Source of the DNA: DATFTE01 sp963802575
Lineage (GTDB): Bacteria; Acidobacteriota; Terriglobia; Terriglobales; Acidobacteriaceae
Assembly (NCBI GenBank): GCA_963802575.1
Contig: CAWDJF010000001.1
Span: forward strand, 62,001-126,000
Direction: 5' to 3'
Length of the DNA: 64,000 nucleotides
The position numbers and the translations under genes are program-made. Below, one piece after another: positions 42,985 to 50,697 of this stretch (position 1 is the first letter of the stretch; every line of letters begins with the position of its first letter). A model generated the notes under the pieces. It made no database searches, was not told the DNA's origin, and saw only the letters and a program-made list of their open reading frames with translations.

Positions 42985-43098
42985 CGATTCGTTCCTACCG
43001 GGACTGTCTAAGAAACATTTTCTTGTATCACGAGAAACGAAAACTCGCGAACGCTTTCTATCGCGGCCTTGACGGTTTAAGATTATCTGATCGCACTC

Positions 43099-43473
43099 AT
43101 GCCCGAACCTCCATTTGTCGCCATCGCGCACGTTCAGCTCGCCATGCCCAGGGGAGCCGAGGATGCGGCACGCTTGTTTTATCGCGACCTGCTGGGCATG
43201 ATCGAGATTCCCAAGCCGCCGGAGCTTGCTTCGCGGGGAGGAGTCTGGTTTCAAAGCGGCTCGGTTCAGATTCACCTCGGTGTCGACGAAAATTTCCAGC
43301 CCGCTAGAAAGGCGCATCCCGCCTTGCGCTGCGGCACCTATCAGGACCTGACCCAGAGGCTGCGCGATCGCGGAGTTCCGGTGCACGACGACACCAGCCT
43401 TCCTGGAGTTACTCGCTGCCACATCCATGACTGCTTTGGGAATCGGATTGAGCTAATTTCTCCGCAAGGGTAA
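43099..43473 (+). CDS. VOC family (glyoxalase/dioxygenase-fold) protein
   Basis: This 124-residue single VOC module begins IAHVQLAMPRGAEDAARLFYRDLLGM, then GGVWFQSGSVQIHLGV, and ends HDCFGNRIELISP. Potential metal ligands (His, His, Glu) are present in the usual strands. The substrate is unknown; relatives include glyoxalase I, fosfomycin-resistance and dioxygenase proteins. Confidence 0.88.
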   Translation: MPEPPFVAIAHVQLAMPRGAEDAARLFYRDLLGMIEIPKPPELASRGGVWFQSGSVQIHLGVDENFQPARKAHPALRCGTYQDLTQRLRDRGVPVHDDTSLPGVTRCHIHDCFGNRIELISPQG

Positions 43474-43503
43474 AACAGGCCAGTTATTTTGCAGGCTGAG
43501 GTC

Positions 43504-44193
43504 ATGTTCTGGAAGAAAAAGCGTTCTGACACCTCAAATGTCGAGCGGACGGCGGCTCGCCAGCTCTATGAGTATCTGTGCGAGACGATCAAGAAGGACG
43601 GCCGCATCCGCGCCGAAGACTTGATTTCAGCCGCAGCCTGCGTGGTTGCGGAGTTGTGTATTGAAGCGACAGGAGATTTCAATCCGCGCAAACATCAGTT
43701 CATACCCGGTAGCCGGGTATTTTCTACTAAAGTAAACGAGATATTCTGCGGGGACGTCCAAGACCTCGAAAAAGTCCCAGCGGACACAGTTGTGGGTACG
43801 CTTAAAGACCATCTCTTAGGCAAGGGGTACAACGACGCTGACTTTCCGCCGCTCGGCAGAATTTTCAGCTTCTATGCTGCCAATATTGGGCAGGCAACTG
43901 ACTGGGGCAAAGTACCCCTGTCGATTCCGCGCGAGAATTGGCCTTCCGTTCTCCCTCTTCGAGTGGCGTATGAAGCTCGCCCTGCGGTTGATCGCGTACT
44001 TAAACCTATCGAGTCCCCTAATGCGAGGCTAAGGGCTTCTGTGATTGCGTTAGTCGAAGCGTTGATCGCGGTTCGTGACGTAATCGACAAGAAGATCGTT
44101 CTTAGCCTGGCGCTGGAAACGATCCATGGAATGGCCAAGACAGCCCCCATGACAGCGGAGGCCATGGCTTCTGTAAACACGCGACAATCATGA
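43504..44193 (+). CDS. Hypothetical soluble protein
   Basis: The protein has 229 residues and starts MFWKKKRSDTS; it is mainly helical with no membrane segment. Segments such as RQLYEYLCETIKKDGRIRAEDLISAAACVVAELC resemble an orthogonal helical bundle, but I recognise no family. The base composition is somewhat less GC-rich than its neighbours, which hints at recent acquisition. It follows the VOC gene by 30 bp. Confidence 0.6.
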   Translation: MFWKKKRSDTSNVERTAARQLYEYLCETIKKDGRIRAEDLISAAACVVAELCIEATGDFNPRKHQFIPGSRVFSTKVNEIFCGDVQDLEKVPADTVVGTLKDHLLGKGYNDADFPPLGRIFSFYAANIGQATDWGKVPLSIPRENWPSVLPLRVAYEARPAVDRVLKPIESPNARLRASVIALVEALIAVRDVIDKKIVLSLALETIHGMAKTAPMTAEAMASVNTRQS

Positions 44194-44278
44194 AGAATCC
44201 ATTCGCAAGCACTAACCACCCCGCGAGCTGACAACCGTCGGACTCATCGCAACACGGCTTTCGATAAAATCAGGCAGC

Positions 44279-44854
44279 ATGCTGATCCTTGCCTCCGCTT
44301 CCCCGCGCCGTCAGGAAATTCTGCGCAACGCCGGCGTCGCTTTTGTTGTGCAGCCCAGCCACGTGCCCGAAGTTCCACGGGACGGTGAATCTCCCAGAGC
44401 CTATGCGGAACGATTAGCGCAAGACAAAGCGGCTGAAGTATCAAAGCATCGTCTAGAGGATTTCGTCTTGGGCGCAGACACAGTCGTGGTGGTGAATAGC
44501 GCGATGCTGGAAAAACCGGCAGACGCGAAAGACGCTGCCCGCATGTTGCGGTTGTTGTCAGGAAAAACTCACGAAGTCACCACCGGAGTTTGCCTCATAT
44601 CGCCGCAACTGAGAACTGAGAACCGAGAACTGAGAACTACTTCAGAGACCACCTTAGTCACAATGAATGACTTGAGCGAGCAAGATATCGTCGAGTACAT
44701 CGCCACCAGCGAACCAATGGATAAGGCTGGCGCCTATGCCATTCAGGGTATCGCCTCACGATGGATTTCGCGCATCGACGGGGATTACTTCAACGTGGTA
44801 GGACTTCCAGTGGCTCTGGTGTATCGGATGTTGCGGGAGGCGGGAGCGTTATAG
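44279..44854 (+). CDS. maf: Maf family nucleoside triphosphate pyrophosphatase, with a repeat-encoded insertion
   Basis: This house-cleaning enzyme hydrolyses non-canonical or dTTP/UTP-type nucleotides to monophosphates. The 191-residue protein has LILASASPRRQEILRNAG (phosphate loop), EVPRDGESPRAYAERLAQDKA, GADTVVV (catalytic Asp) and KTHEVTTGVCLI. Directly after that strand, residues PQLRTENRELRTTS are encoded by a heptamer array (44608-44635). The conserved MDKAGAYAIQGIASRWI resumes afterwards. The insertion sits in a loop between conserved elements, so activity may be kept. Confidence 0.93.
   Translation: MLILASASPRRQEILRNAGVAFVVQPSHVPEVPRDGESPRAYAERLAQDKAAEVSKHRLEDFVLGADTVVVVNSAMLEKPADAKDAARMLRLLSGKTHEVTTGVCLISPQLRTENRELRTTSETTLVTMNDLSEQDIVEYIATSEPMDKAGAYAIQGIASRWISRIDGDYFNVVGLPVALVYRMLREAGAL
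44608..44635. repeat. Heptamer array (ACTGAGA), 4 units, inside the maf coding sequence
   Basis: ACTGAGA, ACTGAGA, ACCGAGA and ACTGAGA are in tandem within the maf frame. The unit is the reverse complement of the TTCTCAG family found at 26021 and 33957. Confidence 0.92.
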
Positions 44855-44856
44855 GC

Positions 44857-45030
44857 TTACGACTTCTTCTCGTTGTCTTTCTGATCTTTGTTCTCGTCGC
44901 CGACGGCGGACTTGAAATTCTTGATGCCTTCGCCGAGTCCCTTGCCTAGATCGGCCAGCTTGCTGGGACCAAAAATCAGCAACGCGATCGCCAGGATCAG
45001 CAGGATTTCAGGCAAACCCAGTTTTCCCAT
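44857..45030 (-). CDS. tatA: Sec-independent protein translocase protein TatA
   Basis: The protein has 57 residues, opening MGKLGLPEILLILAIALLIF: one membrane helix, then the hinge FGPSKLADLGKGLGEGIKNFK (amphipathic helix) and a short charged tail. This is the TatA pore-forming subunit for twin-arginine export of folded proteins. GGAGG lies 8 nt before the ATG. tatB and tatC are not in this window. It follows the M20 peptidase gene on the same strand by 108 bp and is tail-to-tail with maf. Confidence 0.93.
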   Translation of the reverse strand: MGKLGLPEILLILAIALLIFGPSKLADLGKGLGEGIKNFKSAVGDENKDQKDNEKKS

Positions 45031-45138
45031 TTTGCTACCTCCAGGGGCTCGCCGGACGGCAGCGTGCGCAGCACCCCTGTGGAAATTCTAGGCCACTCCC
45101 AACCCTTAGTCAAAAGAATGAGTTAATGCTTCTGGGAC

Positions 45139-46383
45139 CTACACTTCCTCGATCAACTGCGCCAATAGCGCCGCCCGCTTCGGCAAGTCAGCGATTACAA
45201 TCGACTCATGAATCGCATGGGCGCCATCACCGACTCCGCCCAAACCGTCGAGCGTGGGGATGCCGAGCCCGGCGGTGAAGTTTCCATCGGAACCACCGCC
45301 GACCGCAGCTTCTCCTAATTTGAAACCAAGTCGCTGCGCGATGTCAGCTGCTTTCTTGTAGAGACCGACCACCCCCGCGGTGCGCTCCATTGGGGGACGG
45401 TTCAATCCTCCCTTGATCTCGAGCTTGCATTTTTTATTGAACGGCTTCAGCGAGCGCAGATTCTTTTCGACTTCCTTCGCGTCTTTCATGCTGGTAACGC
45501 GGAAATCGACATTGGCTGTAGCTTCGGGAGGAATCACGTTGGCCCGGGTTCCACCTTGAATCAGTCCCACATTCAAAGTGATGCCGCGCTTGAGATCGGT
45601 GAACTTTGAGATGACCGGGATCTGCCTTGCGAGTTCGATGATCGCGCTCTCGCCTTTTTCAAAGTCGAGGCCGGAGTGCGCGGCCTTGCCAATTGCTTTG
45701 ACGATAAATTCTCCGACGCCTTTGCGCGCCGTCTTCACCGCTCCCTGCAGCCCGAGAGAAGGTTCAATCACCAACACGGCTTCGGCGTTTCTCGCCAGGC
45801 TTTCGGTGATGCGGCGCGAGGAATCGCTGCCGACTTCTTCATCGGAGACCAGTAGCACTGTGATCGGACGTGGCACATCGTCGCCATGCCACTCGCGCAG
45901 CGCCTCAATCGCCTGCAACATCAGCGCAATCCCTGATTTCATGTCGAGCGCGCCCGGACCGAACAATCGCCCTCCCTCCACGCGACATGGCATGGTCTTC
46001 AAAGTTCCCAGAGGATAGACCGTGTCGTAGTGACCGAGCAGTAATATCGGCTTCGCGCGCCGCTCAGTGCCGAAATCCACCTGCAAGTGATTGCCGAAAT
46101 TCGGCACACGGTGAAACTTCGAATGTCCGCCCAGTTTTTCGAATCTTCCGGCCAACAATGAAGCCAGTTTGTCAGCGGCCACCTTGTCATCGCTCGGAGA
46201 TTCCGCCTCCACGAGTTGGCGAATAGTCTCGATCATCTTGTCGCGCCGCTCCTCGAAATATTTCAATCGCTCGGTGAGGGGCTGCGCGGGCGCGGCCTTG
46301 ACGGCCTTGATCGGTTTCGCGGGTTTTCGGGAGATGCTGGTCTTCGCAGTCTTCAGCGTTTTCTTAGCGGCTTTTTTCGGCAT
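45139..46383 (-). CDS. M20 family metallopeptidase (glutamate carboxypeptidase-like) with a lysine-rich N-terminal tail
   Basis: The protein has 414 residues. Residues 1-36 form a Lys/Ala/Pro-rich tail (MPKKAAKKTLKTAKTSISRK...) unlike a signal peptide and similar to H1-like tails. The M20 catalytic core follows: LLLGHYDTVYP (first metal His/Asp), GPGALDMKSGIA (bridging Asp), VSDEEVGSDSS (catalytic Glu) and a late HAIHESI. It is closest to carboxypeptidase G2-type enzymes by motif. The tail may bind nucleic acid or membrane phosphate (inference). Confidence 0.88.
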   Translation of the reverse strand: MPKKAAKKTLKTAKTSISRKPAKPIKAVKAAPAQPLTERLKYFEERRDKMIETIRQLVEAESPSDDKVAADKLASLLAGRFEKLGGHSKFHRVPNFGNHLQVDFGTERRAKPILLLGHYDTVYPLGTLKTMPCRVEGGRLFGPGALDMKSGIALMLQAIEALREWHGDDVPRPITVLLVSDEEVGSDSSRRITESLARNAEAVLVIEPSLGLQGAVKTARKGVGEFIVKAIGKAAHSGLDFEKGESAIIELARQIPVISKFTDLKRGITLNVGLIQGGTRANVIPPEATANVDFRVTSMKDAKEVEKNLRSLKPFNKKCKLEIKGGLNRPPMERTAGVVGLYKKAADIAQRLGFKLGEAAVGGGSDGNFTAGLGIPTLDGLGGVGDGAHAIHESIVIADLPKRAALLAQLIEEV

Positions 46384-46422
46384 GGTTGGTTCTTTGAGAG
46401 ATTTCGGTAAATCTCTAACTGG

Positions 46423-46462
46423 ACGTCATCCCGAGCCCGGCAGGGCGAGGGATCTGGCGTGC
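46423..46462. repeat. GTCATCCCGAGCC interspersed repeat (left-arm type)
   Basis: GACGTCATCCCGAGCCCGGC, AGGGCGAGGGATCTGGCGTG matches the left arms of the copies at 20270 and 51847. It lies in the gap between the divergent M20 gene and fabZ. Confidence 0.8.
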
Positions 46463-46531
46463 GGCATTTCAGGTCGGGCCCGGTGCGCGTTTCTCCGACG
46501 CCATCGCGGGCCGAACCTCAGCGGGTTACAG

Positions 46532-46537
46532 TATAAT
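46532..46537 (+). promoter_or_regulatory. Possible -10 box of the fabZ-lpxA-lpxI operon
   Basis: A perfect TATAAT lies 21 bp before the first fabZ ATG, but the -35 region (GGCCGA at 17-18 bp) is poor. A short leader of roughly 15 nt would result. Confidence 0.35.
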
Positions 46538-46558
46538 CGTCGCGCCCCAGAGAATCGA

Positions 46559-47077
46559 ATGATGGATACCGCTCACTCCACCACCGAAGCTCCCATGACC
46601 GAGAAGACCACCCTCGACGTGAATGCGATCTGCCGCATTCTGCCGCACCGCTTTCCGTTTCTGCTGATCGATCGCGTGCTTGAACTCGAGCGCCAGAAGC
46701 GCATTGTCGCTATCAAGAATGTCACCATCAATGAACCGTTCTTCGCCGGACACTTTCCCAACCTGCCGATCATGCCGGGCGTGCTGATTGTCGAAGCCAT
46801 GGCGCAGGCCGGAGGAGTGCTGCTGCTCACCGAATTCGAAGATCGCGACGAGCGTCTGGTGCTGTTCACGGGCATCGAGCGCGCGCGCTTCCGCCGTCCC
46901 GTGGTTCCCGGAGATCAGCTGCGCATTGAAGTGATCGTGAAAGTCTGGCGCGGCACCGGCGGACGCATGGAAGGCAAGGCTTACGTCGACGACAAGCTCG
47001 TAGCCGAGGCCAACGTCAGTTGCCGTGTGGTCGACCGCACGCGCAACAAGAAATCTTCCGGCAACGGCGAAGAATAA
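46559..47077 (+). CDS. fabZ: 3-hydroxyacyl-ACP dehydratase FabZ
   Basis: The enzyme dehydrates 3-hydroxyacyl-ACP in fatty-acid elongation and competes with LpxA for 3-hydroxyacyl-ACP. It has 172 residues with the hot-dog-fold signature ILPHRFPFLLIDRV, then FFAGHFPNLPIMPGVLIVEAMAQ carrying the catalytic His and Glu. The first ATGs (46559/46562) give an extra N-terminal stretch; an ATG at 46595 gives a more usual length. It leads an operon with lpxA and lpxI. Confidence 0.95.
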   Translation: MMDTAHSTTEAPMTEKTTLDVNAICRILPHRFPFLLIDRVLELERQKRIVAIKNVTINEPFFAGHFPNLPIMPGVLIVEAMAQAGGVLLLTEFEDRDERLVLFTGIERARFRRPVVPGDQLRIEVIVKVWRGTGGRMEGKAYVDDKLVAEANVSCRVVDRTRNKKSSGNGEE

Positions 47078-47089
47078 ACCCTTCATCGC

Positions 47090-47866
47090 ATGAGCGTTCA
47101 TTCCACTGCCATAATCGATTCGCGTGCCAAGGTCCATGCTTCGTGCAAAATCGGCGCTTACTGCGTGATCGGCGCCGACGTCGAACTGGGCGAAGGATGC
47201 CATCTGGTCTCGCACGTTGCCATCGAAGGGCCCACGAAGATCGGCTCTGACAACGGGTTCTTCCCCTTCTGCTCGATTGGCATGGCGCCGCAGGATTTGT
47301 CGTACGCGGGAGAGCCGACGCGTTTAGAAATTGGCGATCACAACGAGATTCGCGAGTTCGTCACCATCAGCCGCGGCACGGTGAAAGGTGGAGCGCTTAC
47401 CCGCATAGGCAGTCATTGCCTGATCATGGCCTACACCCACATCGCGCACGACTGCGCTATCGGGGACCACGTGATCATGGCCAACGCCGCGACGCTTGGC
47501 GGACATGTCATCGTCGATGACTGGGCCACGGTGGGCGCGCTGTGCCCGGTGCACCACTACGTGCGTATCGGTGCGCACTCGTTCATTGGCGGAGGCACGA
47601 CCATCACCCGCGATGTTCTGCCGTTCTCTAAAACCGCCGCAGCGCGTGATACCCATGCCTATGGACTAAACGCCGTTGGCCTGGAGCGTCGAGGATTCAG
47701 CAAAGAGCGCATTCACAAAATTCATCACGCTTACAAAGTTCTGCTTGCCTCAAAGCTCAACACCACACAAGCGCTTGAAAAGCTCAAATCCGAAGGCGAT
47801 CGCGGGGAGGATGTCGATATGCTGATCCGCTTCATCGAGGAGTCGGAGCGCGGGGTAATTAAGTAG
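47090..47866 (+). CDS. lpxA: UDP-N-acetylglucosamine O-acyltransferase LpxA
   Basis: The first enzyme of lipid A synthesis, a trimeric left-handed beta-helix. The 258-residue protein shows hexapeptide repeats (IDSRAKVHASCKIGAYCVIG) and the catalytic-His segment YTHIAHDCAIGDHV, followed by the helical C-terminal domain (RGFSKERIHKIHHAYKVLL). It starts 12 bp after fabZ. Its TAG is immediately followed by a heptamer array. Confidence 0.97.
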   Translation: MSVHSTAIIDSRAKVHASCKIGAYCVIGADVELGEGCHLVSHVAIEGPTKIGSDNGFFPFCSIGMAPQDLSYAGEPTRLEIGDHNEIREFVTISRGTVKGGALTRIGSHCLIMAYTHIAHDCAIGDHVIMANAATLGGHVIVDDWATVGALCPVHHYVRIGAHSFIGGGTTITRDVLPFSKTAAARDTHAYGLNAVGLERRGFSKERIHKIHHAYKVLLASKLNTTQALEKLKSEGDRGEDVDMLIRFIEESERGVIK

Positions 47867-47991
47867 CAATCAGCACTTGGCACTTAGCACTTGGCATTTA
47901 GCCCTTCGGGTTTCTTTCTGCCGCCAAACACCCTGGTCGTAGCTGACGTCATACCTCGCATGGCCAAATGCTAGGTGCCAAATGCTAAGTG
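47866..47991. repeat. Inverted pair of heptamer arrays (GCACTTG / CTAAGTG) between lpxA and lpxI
   Basis: Six units (GCAATCA, GCACTTG, GCACTTA, GCACTTG, GCATTTA, GCCCTTC; 47866-47907) face four inverted units (CCAAATG, CTAGGTG, CCAAATG, CTAAGTG; 47964-47991). The left array begins on the last base of the lpxA stop. The right one ends 16 bp before the lpxI start. Confidence 0.9.
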
Positions 47992-48007
47992 CTATTCTTA
48001 TCCCCGC

Positions 48008-48850
48008 ATGCCCCCCAAACCACGTCTGGGCTTGATCGCCGGCAACGGGAAATTCCCTTTTCTCGTGCTCGATGCCGCGCGTGCGCAAGGAATGGATGTC
48101 GTGGTCGCGGCCATTAAGGAAGAGACGTTTCCCGAGATCGAATCGCGTGGAGCTGCCTCCGTTCACTGGCTCTCGCTGGGCGAGCTTTCGAAGTTGATTG
48201 ATACGTTCAAGGGAGAAGGCGTTTCACGCGCGGTGATGGCGGGGCAGGTCAAGCATAAGCAGATTTTCTCCAGCATCCGTCCTGACTGGCGACTGGCGAA
48301 GCTGCTGCTTTCGCTGGGGACTCGCAATACCGACTCGTTGTTGGGAGCCATCGCCAAAGTATTGGCAGATGAAGGCATCACGCTGGAAAATTCCACCGCG
48401 CTTCTGGAACCGCTGCTCGCAAAGGCAGGCGTCCTCACCAAGCGCGCCCCTTCAGAGCAGGAGTTGAAAGATATTGCCTACGGACGCGCCGTTGCCCGCC
48501 ACGTTGCGCAATATGACATTGGTCAAACCGTGGTGGTGGCCGAAGGAGCGTGTGTCGCTGTCGAGGCTATGGAAGGCACCGACGCGGCTATCGAGCGCGC
48601 GGGACAAATCATGAAGTCGCTGGCTGCCGATCCCTCAACCCTGAGCCGCGCTCTGACCGTGGTAAAGATTGCCAAGCCGAATCAGGATATGCGCTTCGAC
48701 GTTCCCGTCATCGGAGTGAAGACGATCGAGGTCATGCAGAGAGCGGGCGCGACGTGCCTCGCGCTGGATGCGGGAAAATGCCTTCTGCTGGACGGAGACG
48801 CAATTCACAGCAGTGCCGATGCGGCTGGGGTTGCGATCGTGGCAAACTAA
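48008..48850 (+). CDS. lpxI: UDP-2,3-diacylglucosamine pyrophosphatase LpxI
   Basis: The enzyme hydrolyses UDP-2,3-diacylglucosamine to lipid X + UMP, replacing LpxH in many bacteria. It has 280 residues of the DUF1009 type: KPRLGLIAGNGKFPFLVLDAARAQG at the N-terminus, GVSRAVMAGQVKH in the middle, and the C-terminal catalytic region QDMRFDVPVIGVKTIEVM. The ATG at 48008 is chosen because the frame upstream is encoded by a repeat. lpxC, lpxD and lpxB are not in this window. Confidence 0.94.
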   Translation: MPPKPRLGLIAGNGKFPFLVLDAARAQGMDVVVAAIKEETFPEIESRGAASVHWLSLGELSKLIDTFKGEGVSRAVMAGQVKHKQIFSSIRPDWRLAKLLLSLGTRNTDSLLGAIAKVLADEGITLENSTALLEPLLAKAGVLTKRAPSEQELKDIAYGRAVARHVAQYDIGQTVVVAEGACVAVEAMEGTDAAIERAGQIMKSLAADPSTLSRALTVVKIAKPNQDMRFDVPVIGVKTIEVMQRAGATCLALDAGKCLLLDGDAIHSSADAAGVAIVAN

Positions 48851-48854
48851 ACTT

Positions 48855-49316
48855 ATGTCCGAAATCTCTCGCATCGCGCAACAACTCAAACTTGCCTTCA
48901 CTGGGGAAGCCTGGCACGGCCCCGCCGTCCTCGAGATTCTCTCCGATGTTGATGCCCGCACTGCAGCAGCGCGTCCCATTGCTAAGGCGCACACCATCTG
49001 GGAACTAACCTTGCATGTGGCTGGGTGGGAGAACATCATCCGACGCCGTCTGGGTGGAGAAGCCTGCTCTCCCAGCGATGCCGACAACTTTCCCGACGTC
49101 AAGGACACTAGCGAAGCCGCCTGGCGTAAGACGGTCGATTCCCTCAAGCAGACTCACGAACAGTTATTGACGGCCATTGCCGCGACGCCCGATTCTCGCC
49201 TCACCGAGCGGGTTCCCGGAAAGAATTACGACGTCTACACCATGCTCCACGGTGCGACGCAGCACGCGCTGTATCATGCGGGACAGATGGCTGTGCTGAA
49301 GCGGGCAGCGGAATAA
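48855..49316 (+). CDS. DinB-like four-helix protein
   Basis: The 153-residue protein of the DinB/YfiT superfamily has HTIWELTLHVAGWENIIRRRL and the closing LHGATQHALYHAGQMAVLK, supplying the three metal-binding histidines. Superfamily members include bacillithiol- and mycothiol-dependent transferases. It starts 4 bp after the lpxI stop, so it is probably cotranscribed, though a lipid A role is not expected. Confidence 0.88.
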   Translation: MSEISRIAQQLKLAFTGEAWHGPAVLEILSDVDARTAAARPIAKAHTIWELTLHVAGWENIIRRRLGGEACSPSDADNFPDVKDTSEAAWRKTVDSLKQTHEQLLTAIAATPDSRLTERVPGKNYDVYTMLHGATQHALYHAGQMAVLKRAAE

Positions 49317-49329
49317 CACGGTTCGGATG

Positions 49330-49391
49330 GCGTCATCCCGGAGGGCGGCGCTCTCCGCGCCAGATCCTTCGCCTGCGGCTCAGGAGGATGT
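49330..49391. repeat. GTCATCC-family repeat, shortened
   Basis: GCGTCATCCCGGAGGGCGGC, GCGCCAGATCCTTCGCCTGCGGCTCAGGAGGATG is a compact copy in which both arms are nearly contiguous. Confidence 0.7.
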
Positions 49392-49419
49392 AAGAAAAAT
49401 TTCGTAATCGCAACTCGAG

Positions 49420-49446
49420 GTGGCCGGCGGGACGCCGGCGCTACTT
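49420..49446. repeat. GGCCGGCGGGACGCCGGCGCTAC hairpin element
   Basis: The palindromic GCCGGCG-GGA-CGCCGGC with trailing GCTACTTG is a relative of the element at 11850. Its end overlaps the TTG start codon of the next gene. Confidence 0.65.
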
Positions 49447-50452
49447 GACTAACATCATCAATGTCGCGGTTGTCGGAGCGGGGGCCTTCGGGCGTAACCA
49501 TGCACGCGTGTATCACGAACTGAGCGGGCAAGATGCATCCATCAAGCTGGCCGCCGTCGTAGACTCCGATCTGGCTCGCGCGGAAGCGACCGCCCAGGAG
49601 TACGGCGCACGTGCTTACTCATCGATCGACCAACTCATCCAGAACGAAGACATCCAAGCCGCCTCGGTCGCGGTCCCTACCGTTCATCATCTCGCAGTCG
49701 CCAGCAAGCTGATGGAAGCGGGCATCGACGTTCTCGTCGAGAAGCCGCTCGCCGCCACGTTACAAGAAGCCGACACATTGGTTGCGCTCCTCGAGCGTCT
49801 GGGGTGCATCGGTCAAGTCGGACACCTGGAGCGCTTCAATCCCGCGGTGCGCGCGACGCTGCCGCTGATCACCGATCCCATGTTTTTCGAGGTCCACCGC
49901 CTGAGCGTGTTCACCCCGCGGTCGCTCGATGTTGACGTTGTGCTCGACCTGATGATCCACGATCTCGATGTGGTGCTCGCCTTCGTAAATTCTCCAGTAA
50001 AGGAAATCCGTGCAGTCGGATTGCCTATCCTTTCCGGCAAGGTCGACATTGCCAATGTCCGGATGGAATTTGAATCGGGATGCGTAGCCAACCTCACCGC
50101 CAGCCGTGTCTCGACCGAGCGGGTCCGTAAACTACGCTTCTTCCAGCCCGGCCAGTACATTTCGATCGATTACGGGCGCCAGGACGTGATTGTCTTCAGT
50201 GTCGGTGACTCCAGCAATCCTGCCGCGGTTCCTTCCGTGAACCCGCAAATCAGCATGGGCAAGCCCGCAGTTACCGCCGAGGAACCGCTGCACGCCGAGC
50301 TGAAGTCGTTTCTCCACAGCGTCCGGCAACGTTCCCAACCATTGGTCTCGTTCCCCGAAGGCCGCCGCGCCCTGGCGGTGGCTCTTGAAATTGTGGCCGT
50401 CATTGCGGAACACAATCAGCGTCTGCAACTCGAACGGTTGGGCAAGAAGTGA
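49445..50452 (+). CDS. Gfo/Idh/MocA family oxidoreductase
   Basis: The 335-residue protein has an N-terminal Rossmann fold (NVAVVGAGAFGRNHARVYHEL), the family EKP motif (VLVEKPLAATLQEA, near residue 99) and a C-terminal beta-sheet domain with DLMIHDLDVVLAF. Gfo/Idh/MocA proteins beside lpx genes are often GnnA-type UDP-GlcNAc 3-dehydrogenases that make diamino-lipid A. That is possible here, but the GnnB aminotransferase is absent. The start is a TTG embedded in a repeat element, with no clear Shine-Dalgarno. Confidence 0.87.
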   Translation: MTNIINVAVVGAGAFGRNHARVYHELSGQDASIKLAAVVDSDLARAEATAQEYGARAYSSIDQLIQNEDIQAASVAVPTVHHLAVASKLMEAGIDVLVEKPLAATLQEADTLVALLERLGCIGQVGHLERFNPAVRATLPLITDPMFFEVHRLSVFTPRSLDVDVVLDLMIHDLDVVLAFVNSPVKEIRAVGLPILSGKVDIANVRMEFESGCVANLTASRVSTERVRKLRFFQPGQYISIDYGRQDVIVFSVGDSSNPAAVPSVNPQISMGKPAVTAEEPLHAELKSFLHSVRQRSQPLVSFPEGRRALAVALEIVAVIAEHNQRLQLERLGKK

Positions 50453-50697
50453 TCCTCAAATCAATGTAAAGATTTGTCACGACAGGACTTGCGCGAAAAA
50501 CCCAATTTCCGCGAAATCCCGACGGCCCCATTGACTACTCGCATCCAACCCCTAGGGGCGTACACCATTAGCATTTCGCGAATGCCGGGAAAAGATGCGA
50601 GAATAGAGTCACTGGGACGCAGACGCCAGCGGACTTCCCGACAGCCAGTTTTGGCCAAGGTGGGGTGGTAAGCCGGTCTCAAGGAGACCATCCGCTC

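Noticed and set aside
42985..43428. Upstream extension of the small membrane protein (open frame reaches 43428)
   Set aside because: It overlaps the well-supported VOC gene on the other strand. The TTG at 42984 has a proper ribosome-binding site.
6299..47991. Heptamer arrays as CRISPR arrays
   Set aside because: Units are 7 bp with no spacers and no cas genes are present in the window.
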